From Baia soyae (GTDB taxonomy: Bacteria > Bacillota > Bacilli > Thermoactinomycetales > Thermoactinomycetaceae), in NCBI RefSeq assembly GCF_004341445.1, contig NZ_SLXV01000026.1, forward strand, positions 1 through 38,476: a stretch of DNA of 38,476 nt, written 5' to 3'. Made by a program: the position numbers and the translations under genes. The notes under the pieces were generated by a model that was not told the origin of the DNA, ran no database searches, and saw only the letters and a program-made list of their open reading frames with translations. Positions within the stretch are counted from its first letter, which is position 1. The number at the start of each line of letters is the position of its first letter. This document shows positions 6,854 through 17,133 of this stretch, piece by piece.

Positions 6854-9316
6854 ATGATGGAAATGATGACACGGATCAAACACTTTTGGAAGTCGCCGAT
6901 GAAAAAGGTAAGAAGCGGGTCGCATCGAGTTCATAAGCGGCTCATCTCATGGAACGTACCGATTATGGTGATGGGGTTTTTATTGGGGAGGGCACTCATT
7001 CTAGAATCTGTTTCCCCATTTGCCTTGGCGTATCTAGCGGTGATGCTTTTCCTCAGTCGAAAGCAATGGCCAGTTGTAATGGCATCTCTAATCGCAGGAG
7101 CAACTACGATTTCGATGATTCATGCGGGTAAAATTACGGCCTATCTTGTTTTGTTGCTCGTCGTGTACAAGTTATTTCAAACGTTTGGCAAGGCAACGCT
7201 GTATTCAGCACCCCTGATCGTGTTAACCAGTGGCGTGATCGGAAATCTAGCAACGATCTGGTACTTTGATACTTTTAACAGTTATCAGTATTTACTAGCT
7301 GGAGTAGACGTCCTTATCAGTTTTATTCTTACTTTTATTTTTGTTCAGGCATTACCTGTTTTTACGGTGAAACGAAATAAGGCGGGCCTCAAGCACGAGG
7401 AAATGGTCTGTTTGGTAATCCTCCTAGGTTCTGTGATGACAGGGACTTTGGGCTGGGCGATCGCGGATATAGAGATTGTAAATATTGTTTCCCGGTATTT
7501 GATTCTCGTTCTAGCTATCGTGGGAGGCGCGATGCTTGGTTCGTCGATGGGGGTTGTGACGGGATTGATTCTCCATCTCTCGAATCCAAAATCGGTTTTA
7601 CAGATTAGTTTATTAGCATTTGCGGGCTTATTGGCTGGATTGTTCAAAGAAGGGAAGAGGCTGGGAGTTGCGATTGGCTTTCTACTCGGCACGACGATTT
7701 TAAGCTTGTACGGTGCGCCTCTTCCAAATCTTTGGTTGTCTATGCAAGAAACCCTGCTGGCGTTGCTACTTTTTTTCTTAACCCCCGATAGCTTGTTTCA
7801 CAAAGTGGCTAAATTTGTTCCAGGTACGTGGGAGAATCAGATGGAACAACAGGACTATATTCGGCGTTTGCGTGATGTAACAGCGGCCAAAGTGGAGCAT
7901 TTTACAAATCTATTTTATGAGTTGGCGAGTAGTTTTCGGGAAGATATGACCAAACAGCAACGAGAAGATGAGGACCAGGTTCATCAATTTGTGACGACTA
8001 CGATGGAACAAAGCTGTATGGGGTGTGCCCAATTCCAGCAGTGTTGGGAAGGCAATATCATGAAAACCTACCAAGGGATGACGAGTCTGATGACAGTTGT
8101 GGAGCAGGTAGGGGTGCGGAATCATGTGCCAATCCCGCAAGCGTGGGATGAATATTGTATTCGAGCGGATCAGGTTGTTCGTAACTTTCAAGATCAGTAT
8201 GCACACTATGAACATACGCTGTATTGGCGAGACAAGATTAAAGATACTCGGAGGCTCGTGGGCGATCAGTTGACGGGTATGGCGGAAGTGATGGACAAGC
8301 TGGCAACGGAGATTCGTATAGAGACACAAGTGATGCATGCTCAAGAAGAACAGATCCACGCAGCTCTAGATGAGTTAGGAATCCAATTTCAGCGGGTCGA
8401 GATTTTAAATCTAGCGGAGGGAAAAGTAGAGATAGAAGTTTTCCTTCCTCATCAGGATTCGTTTGATGAATGTAAAAAATTAATTGCCCCCCTATTGACC
8501 GAAGTATTAGGGGAGCCGATCAGTGTATATCGAAAAGTGGTACAGGACGGTACGCAAGGAGCGATTATTACCCTTGGATCTGCACAGCGTTTTGAGTTGA
8601 AATCAGGTGTGGCTAGCGCTGCTAAGGGAGGAGCGATGGTATCCGGAGATAGTCATTGTTACATGAATTTGGGGACGGGGCGGTTTGCAGTGGCGTTAAG
8701 TGATGGCATGGGGAACGGTCAAAGAGCACAGGAGGAGAGTAATGCGGCGCTAAAGTTACTACGCCGATTGCTTCAAGCAGGGATGAATGAAGAACGGGCT
8801 GTAGAGACGATCAATTCAATCTTAAGCTTGCGAACGTCTGATGAGGTGTTTGCCACGATTGATTTGGCGATGATCGATTTGAATTCTGCCAAGGGTCGTT
8901 TTATGAAGATTGGTTCCACCCCCGGATTTATCAAACGAGGGAAAAAGGTTCTAAAACTTTCTGCCTCCAATCCGCCGATTGGGATTTTAAAGGAGATTGA
9001 TGTGGAACCGATTGAAACACAATTACAGGCAGGCGATCTGATCGTGATGATGACAGATGGAATATATGATGCGGCGCATAATACGATAAATAAGGATGCG
9101 TTCATCACCAAGATCATTAACGAAATCGATACCAAAGATCCGCAAGACTTCGCCGATTGTCTACTAGAAAAGATTGTACGGTATCGTCAAGGGGAGATTC
9201 CGGATGATATGACCGTTCTGGTATCCAAGGTGGAGAAACACACCCCCGAGTGGTCTACGATTCGATTGTCTAATGTGCAACCGATCGAACGTCCGCAAGA
9301 GGTACCCAGTAGCTAG
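6854..9316 (+). CDS. spoIIE: Stage II sporulation protein E, PP2C-type phosphatase
   Basis: About 820 residues (827 in B. subtilis). The N-terminal third has about ten membrane segments (from MVMGFLLGRALILESVSPFA at about 36). A central cytoplasmic region follows, with a cysteine cluster C-M-G-C-A-Q-F-Q-Q-C-W. The C-terminal PP2C domain starts at about 580 and shows S-D-G-M-G-N-G and M-M-T-D-G-I-Y-D-A metal-binding motifs. SpoIIE localises to the polar septum and dephosphorylates SpoIIAA, freeing sigma-F in the forespore. ATG 6854 follows CGGGGGTG; GTG 6842 overlaps that site and is unlikely. It is transcribed from the Spo0A-type promoter at 6782-6816. Confidence 0.96.
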   Translation: MMEMMTRIKHFWKSPMKKVRSGSHRVHKRLISWNVPIMVMGFLLGRALILESVSPFALAYLAVMLFLSRKQWPVVMASLIAGATTISMIHAGKITAYLVLLLVVYKLFQTFGKATLYSAPLIVLTSGVIGNLATIWYFDTFNSYQYLLAGVDVLISFILTFIFVQALPVFTVKRNKAGLKHEEMVCLVILLGSVMTGTLGWAIADIEIVNIVSRYLILVLAIVGGAMLGSSMGVVTGLILHLSNPKSVLQISLLAFAGLLAGLFKEGKRLGVAIGFLLGTTILSLYGAPLPNLWLSMQETLLALLLFFLTPDSLFHKVAKFVPGTWENQMEQQDYIRRLRDVTAAKVEHFTNLFYELASSFREDMTKQQREDEDQVHQFVTTTMEQSCMGCAQFQQCWEGNIMKTYQGMTSLMTVVEQVGVRNHVPIPQAWDEYCIRADQVVRNFQDQYAHYEHTLYWRDKIKDTRRLVGDQLTGMAEVMDKLATEIRIETQVMHAQEEQIHAALDELGIQFQRVEILNLAEGKVEIEVFLPHQDSFDECKKLIAPLLTEVLGEPISVYRKVVQDGTQGAIITLGSAQRFELKSGVASAAKGGAMVSGDSHCYMNLGTGRFAVALSDGMGNGQRAQEESNAALKLLRRLLQAGMNEERAVETINSILSLRTSDEVFATIDLAMIDLNSAKGRFMKIGSTPGFIKRGKKVLKLSASNPPIGILKEIDVEPIETQLQAGDLIVMMTDGIYDAAHNTINKDAFITKIINEIDTKDPQDFADCLLEKIVRYRQGEIPDDMTVLVSKVEKHTPEWSTIRLSNVQPIERPQEVPSS

Positions 9317-9370
9317 CGGGGTTTGCTTCTTTTTAAGAAAAGACATAACATCAGTAGTATAAGTGAGCGA

Positions 9371-9400
9371 AAGAGTCCCTAGAGCGATCTAGGGGCTTTT
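9371..9400 (+). terminator. Terminator after spoIIE
   Basis: AAGAGTCCCTAG pairs with CTAGGGGCTTTT around AGCGAT, ending in a short T run. yabS and yabT, found here in B. subtilis, are missing. Confidence 0.7.
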
Positions 9401-9449
9401 GGATTGTTTTATTTGGAAATGAGGAGATGGAAAGGGGGTGCTCTTGGCA

Positions 9450-10877
9450 ATGTTGAGAGAAGTGGTTGATCGTGTGATGCAGCAGGAATTACAGGTTCCG
9501 AAGCAAGCTTCTATTTTAGTGGCGGTTTCTGGGGGGCCTGATTCAATCGCATTGCTACATATCTTGAAGAGCCTCTCAGAGGAGTACCAGTGGCGGATGG
9601 GCGTGATTCATGTAAATCACCAGTTACGCGGGGAAGAAAGCTCATTAGATGAGCAGTATGTAGAAGAGGTTTGCTTGCAGTTAGGGATTCCATGCTGGAT
9701 TGAATGGGTAGATGTGAAGGGAGTTTGGCACCAAGAAGGTGGAAATAAGCAAGATATCGCGAGAACCCTTCGATATGAGGCGTTTGCTAAGGTAGCAAAG
9801 CGGGAATCATTTGGCTATGTTGCGTTGGGACATCATCAAGATGATCAAGCTGAGACGATTTTAATGAGATTGATTCGTGGGACTCATTCTTCTGGTTTGA
9901 TTGGAATTCCGATTCGGCGAACGTGGGAGTCCTTGGTGTTGATTCGCCCCCTCTTATCTAGCTCTCGAGAGATGGTTGATACATACTGTAAACAGCATCA
10001 CCTTTCACCTCGAACGGACCAAAGTAATCTCGTGGCGGAATATACGCGTAATTTTTTACGTCTGCACATATTCCCGGAGCTAGAAAAGATCAATCCCAAG
10101 GTAAAAGAAACCATTTCCCAGTTAGGCGCCAGAATGCTTGAAGAGGAAGAAGTTTGGAAAGAATGGGAAGATAGGGCATTCAAAAAGATTTCTTTAAAGC
10201 AGGATCATAGGCAGGTGTCATGGTCTCGTAAGAGATTTCAGGATCTTCCTATTGCTTTACAGCGTAGAGTGGTTAAACTAATATTAAGTAGTCTGGATTG
10301 GTTGACAGATGTAGAAATTACATATTCTCGTATCGAACAAATTCGTAATTGGGCCTCGTCACCTGCTCCTAGTGGTGAAATCCATTTGGAGAAAGGGATA
10401 TTGGTACGGAAAAGCTATGAGATCGTCACAATTCTGAAACAATCCAGTAAGGATGGAGCAACCACGCTGACATGGGGAGAATTAAAATTGAGTATACCAG
10501 GAGAAACGGAGGTTCATCCGTCCTTGGGTGCAATAGAAGCTCGTTTGTTTGAACAGCCTCAGTCAGAGGAATGGGTCTCTTCTTACCCATCTGTGGTTTT
10601 TGATTATGACCAATTACCTGCTAGTCCGGTTTTGATTCGTCCTCGAAAGGCAGGCGACCGAATGAGTTGCTTTGGCCTTCAAGGCACAAAAAAGGTAAAA
10701 GAACTCATGATCGAGAAACAAATCCCTAGGCATTTGAGGGATCTAATCCCTGTTATTCACATAGATGACCAAGTCCTATGGATTCCGGATGTGAGAAGGT
10801 CTGCCATTGCTCCTGTCACAGACCAGACAAGTTGCTATTTGTATTTAAGATGGCATTCTTATACAATGTTAGAATGA
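9450..10877 (+). CDS. tilS: tRNA(Ile)-lysidine synthase TilS
   Basis: TilS adds lysine to C34 of tRNA-Ile(CAU), so it reads AUA rather than AUG; it is essential. The roughly 475-residue protein has the PP-loop ATPase motif S-G-G-P-D-S at 27-32 near the N-terminus, the H-V-N-H-x-L-R-G motif, G-H-x-x-D-D-Q-A-E-T at about 130, and a C-terminal substrate-binding domain (R-P-R-K-A-G-D-R-M, G-x-K-K-V-K-E-L-M). A purine-rich AAAGGGGGTG precedes; ATG 9450 is chosen, with TTG 9444 and GTG 9438 as in-frame alternatives. hpt follows at a 51-nt gap, the conserved arrangement. Confidence 0.95.
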   Translation: MLREVVDRVMQQELQVPKQASILVAVSGGPDSIALLHILKSLSEEYQWRMGVIHVNHQLRGEESSLDEQYVEEVCLQLGIPCWIEWVDVKGVWHQEGGNKQDIARTLRYEAFAKVAKRESFGYVALGHHQDDQAETILMRLIRGTHSSGLIGIPIRRTWESLVLIRPLLSSSREMVDTYCKQHHLSPRTDQSNLVAEYTRNFLRLHIFPELEKINPKVKETISQLGARMLEEEEVWKEWEDRAFKKISLKQDHRQVSWSRKRFQDLPIALQRRVVKLILSSLDWLTDVEITYSRIEQIRNWASSPAPSGEIHLEKGILVRKSYEIVTILKQSSKDGATTLTWGELKLSIPGETEVHPSLGAIEARLFEQPQSEEWVSSYPSVVFDYDQLPASPVLIRPRKAGDRMSCFGLQGTKKVKELMIEKQIPRHLRDLIPVIHIDDQVLWIPDVRRSAIAPVTDQTSCYLYLRWHSYTMLE

Positions 10878-10928
10878 TTTTGCTAGATATACGGATATAC
10901 ATAATTGTTGTTTTTAGGGGGCCAATTC

Positions 10929-11468
10929 ATGAATCAAGATGTGAAAGAAATATTGATTTCAGAAGAGAAAATTCAATCCAAAGTAAAAGAATTAGGGAAG
11001 CTTTTGTCTGATGAATATGCTAATACTCTTCCGCTTTGTGTGGGTATATTAAAAGGCGCAGCTCCTTTTATGGCGGATTTAACCCGTGCTATGAGTATTC
11101 CGCTTGAAATGGACTTTATGGCGGTATCGAGCTATGGTGCATCTACTAAATCTTCAGGAGTGGTCCGAATCCTGAAAGATCTGGACTCTTCGGTAGAAGG
11201 AAGAGATGTCTTGATTATGGAAGATATTATTGATACAGGCCTAACGTTAAGCTATCTAATCGAGTTATTAAAAGGCCGTAATGCAAAGTCAGTAAAAGTC
11301 GTTACCTTATTGAACAAACCAGCTCGTCGCAAAGTGGACTTAGTTCCTGATTATTGTGGATATGAAATCCCTGATGAGTTTGTTATTGGATATGGCCTAG
11401 ATTATGGCGAGCTTTATCGCAACTTACCGTATATCGGGATTCTAAAGGAAGAAGTTTACTCTTCATAG
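10929..11468 (+). CDS. hpt: Hypoxanthine-guanine phosphoribosyltransferase
   Basis: This enzyme converts hypoxanthine and guanine with PRPP to IMP and GMP in purine salvage. The 179-residue product matches the family length (180 in B. subtilis). The PRPP-binding loop is [10 protein letters not shown] (98-107), preceded by the flexible-loop S-S-Y-G-A-S-T. ATG 10929 follows AGGGGG (10916-10921). In B. subtilis tilS, hprT and ftsH are neighbours and TilS/HprT are reported to activate ftsH; the same order here fits that. Confidence 0.96.
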   Translation: MNQDVKEILISEEKIQSKVKELGKLLSDEYANTLPLCVGILKGAAPFMADLTRAMSIPLEMDFMAVSSYGASTKSSGVVRILKDLDSSVEGRDVLIMEDIIDTGLTLSYLIELLKGRNAKSVKVVTLLNKPARRKVDLVPDYCGYEIPDEFVIGYGLDYGELYRNLPYIGILKEEVYSS

Positions 11469-11490
11469 TTTGATCTTTTTTGACCAACTA

Positions 11491-11520
11491 TTGTTTCGCT
11501 TAGAATGCCTATGGTAAAAT
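11491..11520 (+). promoter_or_regulatory. Candidate ftsH promoter
   Basis: TTGTTT (11491-11496), 18 bp, then an extended -10 TGGTAAAAT (11512-11520). It ends 29 bp before the ftsH ATG. TTGACC at 11480 with TAGAAT at 11501 is a weaker alternative (15 bp spacing). Confidence 0.5.
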
Positions 11521-11549
11521 GAAAAAAGTGGATTGAGAGGAGGCCAGGG

Positions 11550-13556
11550 ATGAAAAACTTCTTCCTTAGAAATGGAATACTATATGCAATCCTCATCCTT
11601 GTGACCATTGGGGTCGTAAACTTGGTGGCTAACTCTGGGAATGACCTAGAGCAGCTTAACACCACTCAGTTTAAACAAAAAGTAGAGCAGAAGCAGATTA
11701 TAGATGCGAAACTTCTGCCTGAGGGATTTACTTATCGAATCGACGGTAAGATGAAAGACCCGAAAGATGCAAGCAAGACGAAGATGTATTCAACTCAGAC
11801 TCCTATGCTGGAGAGTGACATCGTCAAGTTACTGGAAACGAACCAGATATCGTATACGACAAGTCCTCCAAAGCAAGAGTCGATCTGGGTTACTGCGCTT
11901 TCTACGATTATTCCCTTAGTCATTGTTCTCTTACTGTTTTTCTTCTTACTAAACAACGCCCAAGGTGGCGGCAATCGAGTTATGAACTTTGGTAAGAGCA
12001 AAGCTAGATTATATAACGATGAGAAGAAGCGTGTCACATTCCAAGATGTGGCAGGTGCTGATGAGGAAAAGCAAGAGCTTGTTGAGATTGTGGACTTCCT
12101 CAAAGATAATCGTCGCTTTGTTGCTATGGGTGCACGGATTCCGAAAGGCGTACTTCTTGTAGGGCCTCCAGGAACAGGGAAAACCCTCCTTGCACGTGCA
12201 GTAGCTGGAGAAGCCAAAGTGCCTTTCTTCTCCATTAGTGGTTCGGACTTTGTTGAAATGTTTGTCGGTGTGGGTGCTTCTCGTGTTCGTGATCTATTTG
12301 AACAAGCGAAGAAAAACGCGCCTTGTATTATCTTTATCGACGAGATTGATGCTGTAGGTCGTCAACGTGGAGCAGGTTTAGGTGGCGGTCATGATGAGCG
12401 TGAACAGACATTGAACCAGCTACTCGTTGAGATGGATGGATTTGATGGCAATTCTGGAATCATTATGATAGCAGCGACGAACCGTCCTGATATCTTAGAT
12501 CCGGCTTTGTTACGTCCAGGTCGTTTTGATAGACAAATCCTTGTGAGTCGCCCTGATGTAAAAGGTCGTGAAGCGATTCTAAAGGTACATGCTCGTAACA
12601 AGCCATTGGCCGACAGTGTAAAGCTTAATGTGATCGCTCAACGTACAACAGGCTTCTCTGGAGCAGATTTAGAAAACTTATTAAACGAAGCAGCACTTCT
12701 TGCCGCTCGTGAAAATAAGAAGAAAATCACCATGGACGAAGTTGATGAAGCTGTTGACCGCGTCATTGCAGGCCCTGCTAAGAAGAGCCGTGTAGTCAGC
12801 GAAAAAGAACGTAAAATTGTTGCTTATCACGAAGCAGGCCATGCGATTGTAGGGTATTACGTACCAAACGCAGATATTGTTCACAAGGTAACGATTGTAC
12901 CGCGTGGGCAGGCTGGTGGATATGTGATGTCGTTGCCAAAAGAAGATCGCTATCTTGCTACGAAGGGTGAGCTCCTTGATCGCGTGACTGGGATCTTGGG
13001 AGGCCGTGTAGCGGAAGAGATTATCTTCGGTGAAGTTAGCACAGGTGCTAGCAATGACTTCGAGAAAGCAACTGCGATCGTTCGGTCGATGATCACGGAG
13101 TACGGTATGAGTGATCGCTTGGCTACTATGCAGTTTGGCCGTTCTCAAGGGCAAGTGTTCCTAGGTCGCGACATTGGTCATGAACAGAACTATAGTGATC
13201 AAGTTGCTTATGAGATTGACTCAGAAATGCAAGAGTTAATCCGTACATGTTATAAGCGTGCGATGGATATTCTAAATGAGCGTAAAGATCAGTTAGAGCT
13301 CTTAGCCCAAACGCTATTAACTAGAGAAACACTCGATGAAGAGCAAATCAAGCAATTGCTCGATACAGGTAAGATTGACGATAGACCTGTAGACGATGAT
13401 GTTAAAGTGAATATTCAAGGGAAGGAAGAGCTGGATGCAGAGCCTTCGGTTGAGGAAAAGGCCGAAGAAGTAGCTCCAGAGGTTCCTAATTACTTGGATG
13501 AAGTGAAACCAACAGATATAGATGAAAAAGATGAGAAGAAAGACGATCCAAAATAA
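11550..13556 (+). CDS. ftsH: ATP-dependent zinc metalloprotease FtsH
   Basis: A 668-residue membrane-bound AAA+ protease. Two membrane segments (about 7-25 and 110-130) flank an extracytoplasmic domain. The AAA module has Walker A G-P-P-G-T-G-K-T (about 205-212), Walker B I-I-F-I-D-E-I-D and the pore-type F-V-G; the second region of homology is complete. The zinc site H-E-A-G-H lies at about 427. FtsH degrades misassembled membrane proteins and regulators, and in B. subtilis it supports sporulation. The C-terminal 50 residues are acidic and repetitive (E/D/K rich), probably disordered. RBS GAGGAGG precedes ATG 11550. Confidence 0.98.
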   Translation: MKNFFLRNGILYAILILVTIGVVNLVANSGNDLEQLNTTQFKQKVEQKQIIDAKLLPEGFTYRIDGKMKDPKDASKTKMYSTQTPMLESDIVKLLETNQISYTTSPPKQESIWVTALSTIIPLVIVLLLFFFLLNNAQGGGNRVMNFGKSKARLYNDEKKRVTFQDVAGADEEKQELVEIVDFLKDNRRFVAMGARIPKGVLLVGPPGTGKTLLARAVAGEAKVPFFSISGSDFVEMFVGVGASRVRDLFEQAKKNAPCIIFIDEIDAVGRQRGAGLGGGHDEREQTLNQLLVEMDGFDGNSGIIMIAATNRPDILDPALLRPGRFDRQILVSRPDVKGREAILKVHARNKPLADSVKLNVIAQRTTGFSGADLENLLNEAALLAARENKKKITMDEVDEAVDRVIAGPAKKSRVVSEKERKIVAYHEAGHAIVGYYVPNADIVHKVTIVPRGQAGGYVMSLPKEDRYLATKGELLDRVTGILGGRVAEEIIFGEVSTGASNDFEKATAIVRSMITEYGMSDRLATMQFGRSQGQVFLGRDIGHEQNYSDQVAYEIDSEMQELIRTCYKRAMDILNERKDQLELLAQTLLTRETLDEEQIKQLLDTGKIDDRPVDDDVKVNIQGKEELDAEPSVEEKAEEVAPEVPNYLDEVKPTDIDEKDEKKDDPK

Positions 13557-13590
13557 AAAAAGGGGGCGAGTGATTCGCCTCTTTTTTTTG
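13553..13590 (+). terminator. Terminator after ftsH
   Basis: AGGGGGCGA pairs with TCGCCTCT (one bulge, one G-T) around GTGAT. An A-run precedes and eight T residues follow, so it may work on both strands. Confidence 0.85.
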
Positions 13591-13628
13591 TACGAGAGTA
13601 AGAAAAATGTTTAGGGAGGTACCTTTTT

Positions 13629-14507
13629 ATGTCTGATTATTTAGTGCGATCTATCTCAAAAGATGGTAGCTTTCGTGGCTTTGCTGGGACTACGACTAAG
13701 TTGGTGCAAGAATTACAACGAAAACATGTTACATTTCCTACTGCAAGTGCCGCACTTGGAAGGACAGCCACGATGGGTGCACTCATGGGTTTAGAGCTAA
13801 AGAACAAGCAAGACGTGGTAACCATTCAAGTAAAAGGCGATGGGCCTCTTGGTGAAATGATGGTTGTCGCAAATGGTGAGGGGCATGTACGTGGTTATGT
13901 AGATCAACCAGACGTGATGATTCCATTAAAAGAAAATGGGAAAATCGACGTATCTGGTGGGGTAGGACAAGGATATATATACATTATGAGGGATATTGGG
14001 ATGAGGGAGCCTTACCGGGGATCAGCTCCAATCGTGTCGGGAGAGCTAGCAGAAGACTTTACCTACTACTACTCTATCTCTGAACAGGTACCTTCTTCGG
14101 TCGGGTTAGGGGTACTTGTCAATCGGGATCAAATTTTGGTTGCGGGCGGCTATATGATTCAAGTCTTGCCGGGTGCAAGTGATGAGGCGATCGATGAATT
14201 AGAGAGGCGGATCATGGATATACCGTCTGTGACCACTTTGCTCGAAAGCGGATTAACTCCAGAGGATATGATTTATCGATTACTCGGGGACGATGCTGAA
14301 ATTTTGGAACGTAAATCGGTTAAGTTTCAGTGTGCGTGTTCGCTTGAAAAGACCCAATCTATGTTGGCGAGTTTAGGTAAGAAAGATCTTCAAGATATTA
14401 TCGAGCAAGATGAAAAGGCAGAGGTGGTTTGTCATTTCTGTAACTCTAAATACCAATTTTCGAAGGAAGAGCTGTTAGAGATATTGGGGGAGATCTCGGC
14501 TAGTTGA
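13629..14507 (+). CDS. hslO: Redox-regulated chaperone Hsp33 (HslO)
   Basis: A 292-residue holdase that is activated by oxidative unfolding. The four zinc-binding switch cysteines are present as C-x-C (235, 237) and C-x-x-C (268, 271). The N-terminal globular domain begins M-S-D-Y-L-V-R and has the family G-x-x-x-Q-G-Y-I pattern. ATG 13629 follows AGGGAGG. In B. subtilis coaX lies between ftsH and hslO; it is absent here. Confidence 0.96.
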   Translation: MSDYLVRSISKDGSFRGFAGTTTKLVQELQRKHVTFPTASAALGRTATMGALMGLELKNKQDVVTIQVKGDGPLGEMMVVANGEGHVRGYVDQPDVMIPLKENGKIDVSGGVGQGYIYIMRDIGMREPYRGSAPIVSGELAEDFTYYYSISEQVPSSVGLGVLVNRDQILVAGGYMIQVLPGASDEAIDELERRIMDIPSVTTLLESGLTPEDMIYRLLGDDAEILERKSVKFQCACSLEKTQSMLASLGKKDLQDIIEQDEKAEVVCHFCNSKYQFSKEELLEILGEISAS

Positions 14508-14531
14508 TTAGTAATTGGATGACGAATCCAA

Positions 14532-14560
14532 TTGATCGTTCACCATAAACTTGATAAGAT
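14532..14560 (+). promoter_or_regulatory. Candidate cysK promoter
   Basis: TTGATC (14532-14537) and TAAGAT (14555-14560) are separated by 17 bp, 50 bp before the cysK start. Both hexamers are imperfect. I could not recognise a reliable CymR operator. Confidence 0.35.
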
Positions 14561-14609
14561 AAACACATTAAAATCTCTGTATTTACTCGGAAATAGGGGG
14601 ACCATAACT

Positions 14610-15545
14610 ATGAAAGTCGCAAATAGCATTCTAGACCTAATCGGATCCACTCCTCTTGTAAAACTAAATCATATCGTAGGAAAAGCCGATGCGGATGTAT
14701 ACTTAAAACTAGAATTCTTTAACCCAGGTGGAAGTGTAAAAGATCGCATTGCCAAAAGCATGATTGAGGAAGCAGAAAAGCGCGGCGAATTAAAGCCAGG
14801 TAGTGTGATTATTGAGCCAACTAGTGGCAACACAGGAATTGGGCTTGCTATGGTAGCAGCGGCTAAAGGATATCCTGCTATTCTTGTTATGCCTGATACG
14901 ATGAGTATGGAGCGTCGCAATTTACTTCGCGCATATGGTGCAGAGCTTGTTTTAACACCTGGAGCGGAAGGGATGCGAGGTGCTATTGTAAAAGCAACAG
15001 AGTTAGCGGAAGCAAACCCAGAATATTTTATGCCTCAGCAATTTAATAATATGGATAATGTAAAAGTACATCTTGAAACCACAGCACTAGAGTTATTAGA
15101 CCAGGTTGATGGGGAATTGGATGCTTTTGTAGCAGGGGTTGGAACGGGAGGAACGATTACGGGTGTGGGTACCGTTTTAAAGAAAAAAATGCCTAATCTC
15201 CAAGTCGTCGCAGTAGAGCCATCCGCTTCTCCTGTATTATCAGGCGGAAAGCCGGGTCCACATAAAATCCAAGGGATTGGGGCTGGTTTCGTTCCAAAGA
15301 TTTTAGATACAGAGATTTACGATGAGGTTATGCAAGTTGATATTGAAGAAGCATTTGAATTAGCTCGCAAGTTGGCTCGTGAAGAAGGAATCCTAGGCGG
15401 AATCTCTTCAGGAGCTGCGGTATCCGCTGCCTTGCGAGTAGCACGTCGCCTCGGTGCAGGGAAGAAAGTGGTTGCTGTCATCCCGAGTAGCGGGGAGCGT
15501 TATTTAACTACACCGCTGTATCAGTTTGACGAAGGAAAAATCTAG
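14610..15545 (+). CDS. cysK: Cysteine synthase A (O-acetylserine sulfhydrylase)
   Basis: This PLP enzyme makes L-cysteine from O-acetylserine and sulfide. The 311-residue product begins [20 protein letters not shown]. The PLP lysine is K44 within [21 protein letters not shown] binds the amino-acid substrate and [10 protein letters not shown] the PLP phosphate. ATG 14610 follows AGGGGG; the frame is open upstream to 14532, but that region contains the likely promoter. A strong terminator follows, so the gene appears monocistronic. Confidence 0.95.
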   Translation: MKVANSILDLIGSTPLVKLNHIVGKADADVYLKLEFFNPGGSVKDRIAKSMIEEAEKRGELKPGSVIIEPTSGNTGIGLAMVAAAKGYPAILVMPDTMSMERRNLLRAYGAELVLTPGAEGMRGAIVKATELAEANPEYFMPQQFNNMDNVKVHLETTALELLDQVDGELDAFVAGVGTGGTITGVGTVLKKKMPNLQVVAVEPSASPVLSGGKPGPHKIQGIGAGFVPKILDTEIYDEVMQVDIEEAFELARKLAREEGILGGISSGAAVSAALRVARRLGAGKKVVAVIPSSGERYLTTPLYQFDEGKI

Positions 15546-15554
15546 AAAAACAAG

Positions 15555-15600
15555 GTAGGCACGTATCAGCCATAGTGGGTTAATACGTGCCACTTTTTTA
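15555..15600 (+). terminator. Terminator after cysK
   Basis: GGCACGTAT (15558-15566) pairs with ATACGTGCC (15583-15591), extended by GT/AC, followed by TTTTTTAT. Confidence 0.9.
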
Positions 15601-15664
15601 TCTATGTCTAAAACAGAATCCATCCAATTTGTCAAGAACGAAAGATGAACCATTCTCGTTTTTA

Positions 15665-15673
15665 TGCTAGAAT
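15665..15673 (+). promoter_or_regulatory. Candidate extended -10 promoter of the folate operon
   Basis: TGCTAGAAT (15665-15673) is an extended -10 element located 38 bp before the pabA start; the -35 position (about ATGAAC, 15645-15650) is weak. It is the only clear promoter-like site between the cysK terminator and pabA. Confidence 0.45.
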
Positions 15674-15710
15674 AGGAAGATATTATATCTGAGTTGAGAT
15701 GAGCGAAATA

Positions 15711-16283
15711 ATGATTTGTATGATTGATAACTACGATTCGTTTACGTACAATTTGGTCCAGTATTTTGGTGATCTGGGCGAAGAGTTGTGGGTGGTACGA
15801 AACGATCAAGTCACCATAGAAGAATTAGCAGAGCGTTCTTTATCAGCGATCATCATCTCGCCTGGTCCAGGATCTCCAGAGGAAGCCGGGATTTCGATGG
15901 AAGTGATTCGTACTTTTGCTGGAAAAATCCCGATATTAGGTGTATGTCTGGGCCATCAGGCGATAGCAGAGGTCTTCGGAGGAAAAGTGATCCGAGCAGA
16001 GAGGCCGATGCACGGGAAAGTGTCGGAGGTACTTCATGATGGGAAAGGGGTATTTTCCCATTTACCAAATCCGATCATCGCGACTCGCTATCATTCGCTG
16101 ATCGTAGATCGTCATCTACTCCCGGTCGACCTCGAAATTACAGCTGAGACAGCAGAGAATGAGATTATGGGGATTCGTCATCGGACGCTTGCTGTTGAAG
16201 GAGTTCAGTTTCATCCTGAATCAATCTTAAGTGAGTCTGGTAAGCAGATGCTTGCTAATTTCCTTCAGACTTATGCCAAGTAG
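15711..16283 (+). CDS. pabA: Aminodeoxychorismate / anthranilate synthase glutamine amidotransferase subunit
   Basis: A class I glutamine amidotransferase of 190 residues. From ATG 15711 the N-terminus reads [18 protein letters not shown], aligning with the usual start of PabA/TrpG. The catalytic triad is C79 (G-V-C-L-G-H-Q), H168 and E170 (F-H-P-E-S). It supplies ammonia to PabB and, in bacilli, also to TrpE. ATG 15699 is an alternative start. pabB and pabC, which flank pabA in B. subtilis, are absent, so PabA heads a shortened folate operon and its partner must be encoded elsewhere. Confidence 0.93.
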   Translation: MICMIDNYDSFTYNLVQYFGDLGEELWVVRNDQVTIEELAERSLSAIIISPGPGSPEEAGISMEVIRTFAGKIPILGVCLGHQAIAEVFGGKVIRAERPMHGKVSEVLHDGKGVFSHLPNPIIATRYHSLIVDRHLLPVDLEITAETAENEIMGIRHRTLAVEGVQFHPESILSESGKQMLANFLQTYAK

Positions 16284-16296
16284 GAGGCTAGTTACT

Positions 16297-17121
16297 ATGC
16301 AGGGATTCCGGGTGGGGAACCGAGAATTACCTATCGGAAAGCGAACACTGGTCATGGGGATTCTCAATGTTACTCCAGATTCGTTTTCGGACGGGGGGCA
16401 CTATCAAACAGTGGAACGTGCTTTCCTGCATGCGAAGAAGCTGATTGATGAGGGAGCAGATCTGCTTGATATCGGTGGAGAATCTACGAGGCCCGGAGCT
16501 GAGATGGTCTCACTGGATGAAGAATTAGAGCGTGTGATTCCCGTTGTAAAGCGCATTACAGCTGAGTTTGATACTCCTATTTCGATTGATACGTATAAGG
16601 CACAAGTTGCCAAGGAAGCAGTTCAATCAGGAGCCCACATCATCAATGATGTTTGGGGAGCGAAGAAAGATCCGTTGATGGCAAGTGTGATGTCTGAGCT
16701 AGATGTCCCGGTGATCCTGATGCATAATCGCGAGGTTCCGGAGTATCTAGATTTGATAGAGGATGTGAAAAAGGATCTTCAAGATTCGATTCAGCTTGTT
16801 ATGCAAGCAGGAGTGAAACCAGATCGGATCTGGCTGGACCCTGGAATTGGCTTTGCCAAGAGCTTGCAGGAGAATGTGTGGGTCATGCAGCATTTAGACC
16901 AATTGGTGAAGATGGGGTACCCTGTACTACTTGGGACTTCTCGTAAATCGATGATTGGGAAAATCTTAGACCTCCCTCCCACTGAAAGGGTAGAGGGAAC
17001 ACTGGCTACAGTGGGATTTGGGATTCAAAAAGGCTGTCAGGTGATGAGAGTCCACGACGTACAAGAAACGGTACGGTTTTGCCGAATGATGGATGCTTTG
17101 GTATCCGCGCCCCTTGACTAG
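16297..17121 (+). CDS. folP: Dihydropteroate synthase
   Basis: This enzyme joins p-aminobenzoate to the pterin pyrophosphate and is the target of sulfonamides. The 274-residue product has both family signatures: G-I-L-N-V-T-P-D-S-F-S-D-G-G (21-34) and L-D-I-G-G-E-S-T-R-P-G-A, then I-S-I-D-T-Y and the C-terminal G-T-S-R-K-S and R-V-H-D-V. ATG 16297 lies 14 nt after pabA with AGGAGG. The frame extends back into pabA to 16231, but that is only overlap. Confidence 0.95.
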   Translation: MQGFRVGNRELPIGKRTLVMGILNVTPDSFSDGGHYQTVERAFLHAKKLIDEGADLLDIGGESTRPGAEMVSLDEELERVIPVVKRITAEFDTPISIDTYKAQVAKEAVQSGAHIINDVWGAKKDPLMASVMSELDVPVILMHNREVPEYLDLIEDVKKDLQDSIQLVMQAGVKPDRIWLDPGIGFAKSLQENVWVMQHLDQLVKMGYPVLLGTSRKSMIGKILDLPPTERVEGTLATVGFGIQKGCQVMRVHDVQETVRFCRMMDALVSAPLD

Positions 17122-17133
17122 GAGGAAACGAGA

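Noticed and set aside
7910-8359. Minus-strand 149-codon frame inside spoIIE
   Set aside because: Lies opposite the well-conserved central region of SpoIIE and is rich in His and Cys in a way typical of antisense shadows.
12681-13154. Minus-strand 157-codon frame inside ftsH
   Set aside because: Antisense of the conserved FtsH protease region; no ribosome-binding site.
14508-14609. Possible cysteine T-box or CymR site upstream of cysK
   Set aside because: The leader is only about 100 nt, has no T-box core sequence and no clear terminator/antiterminator pair; CymR consensus not recognisable with confidence.
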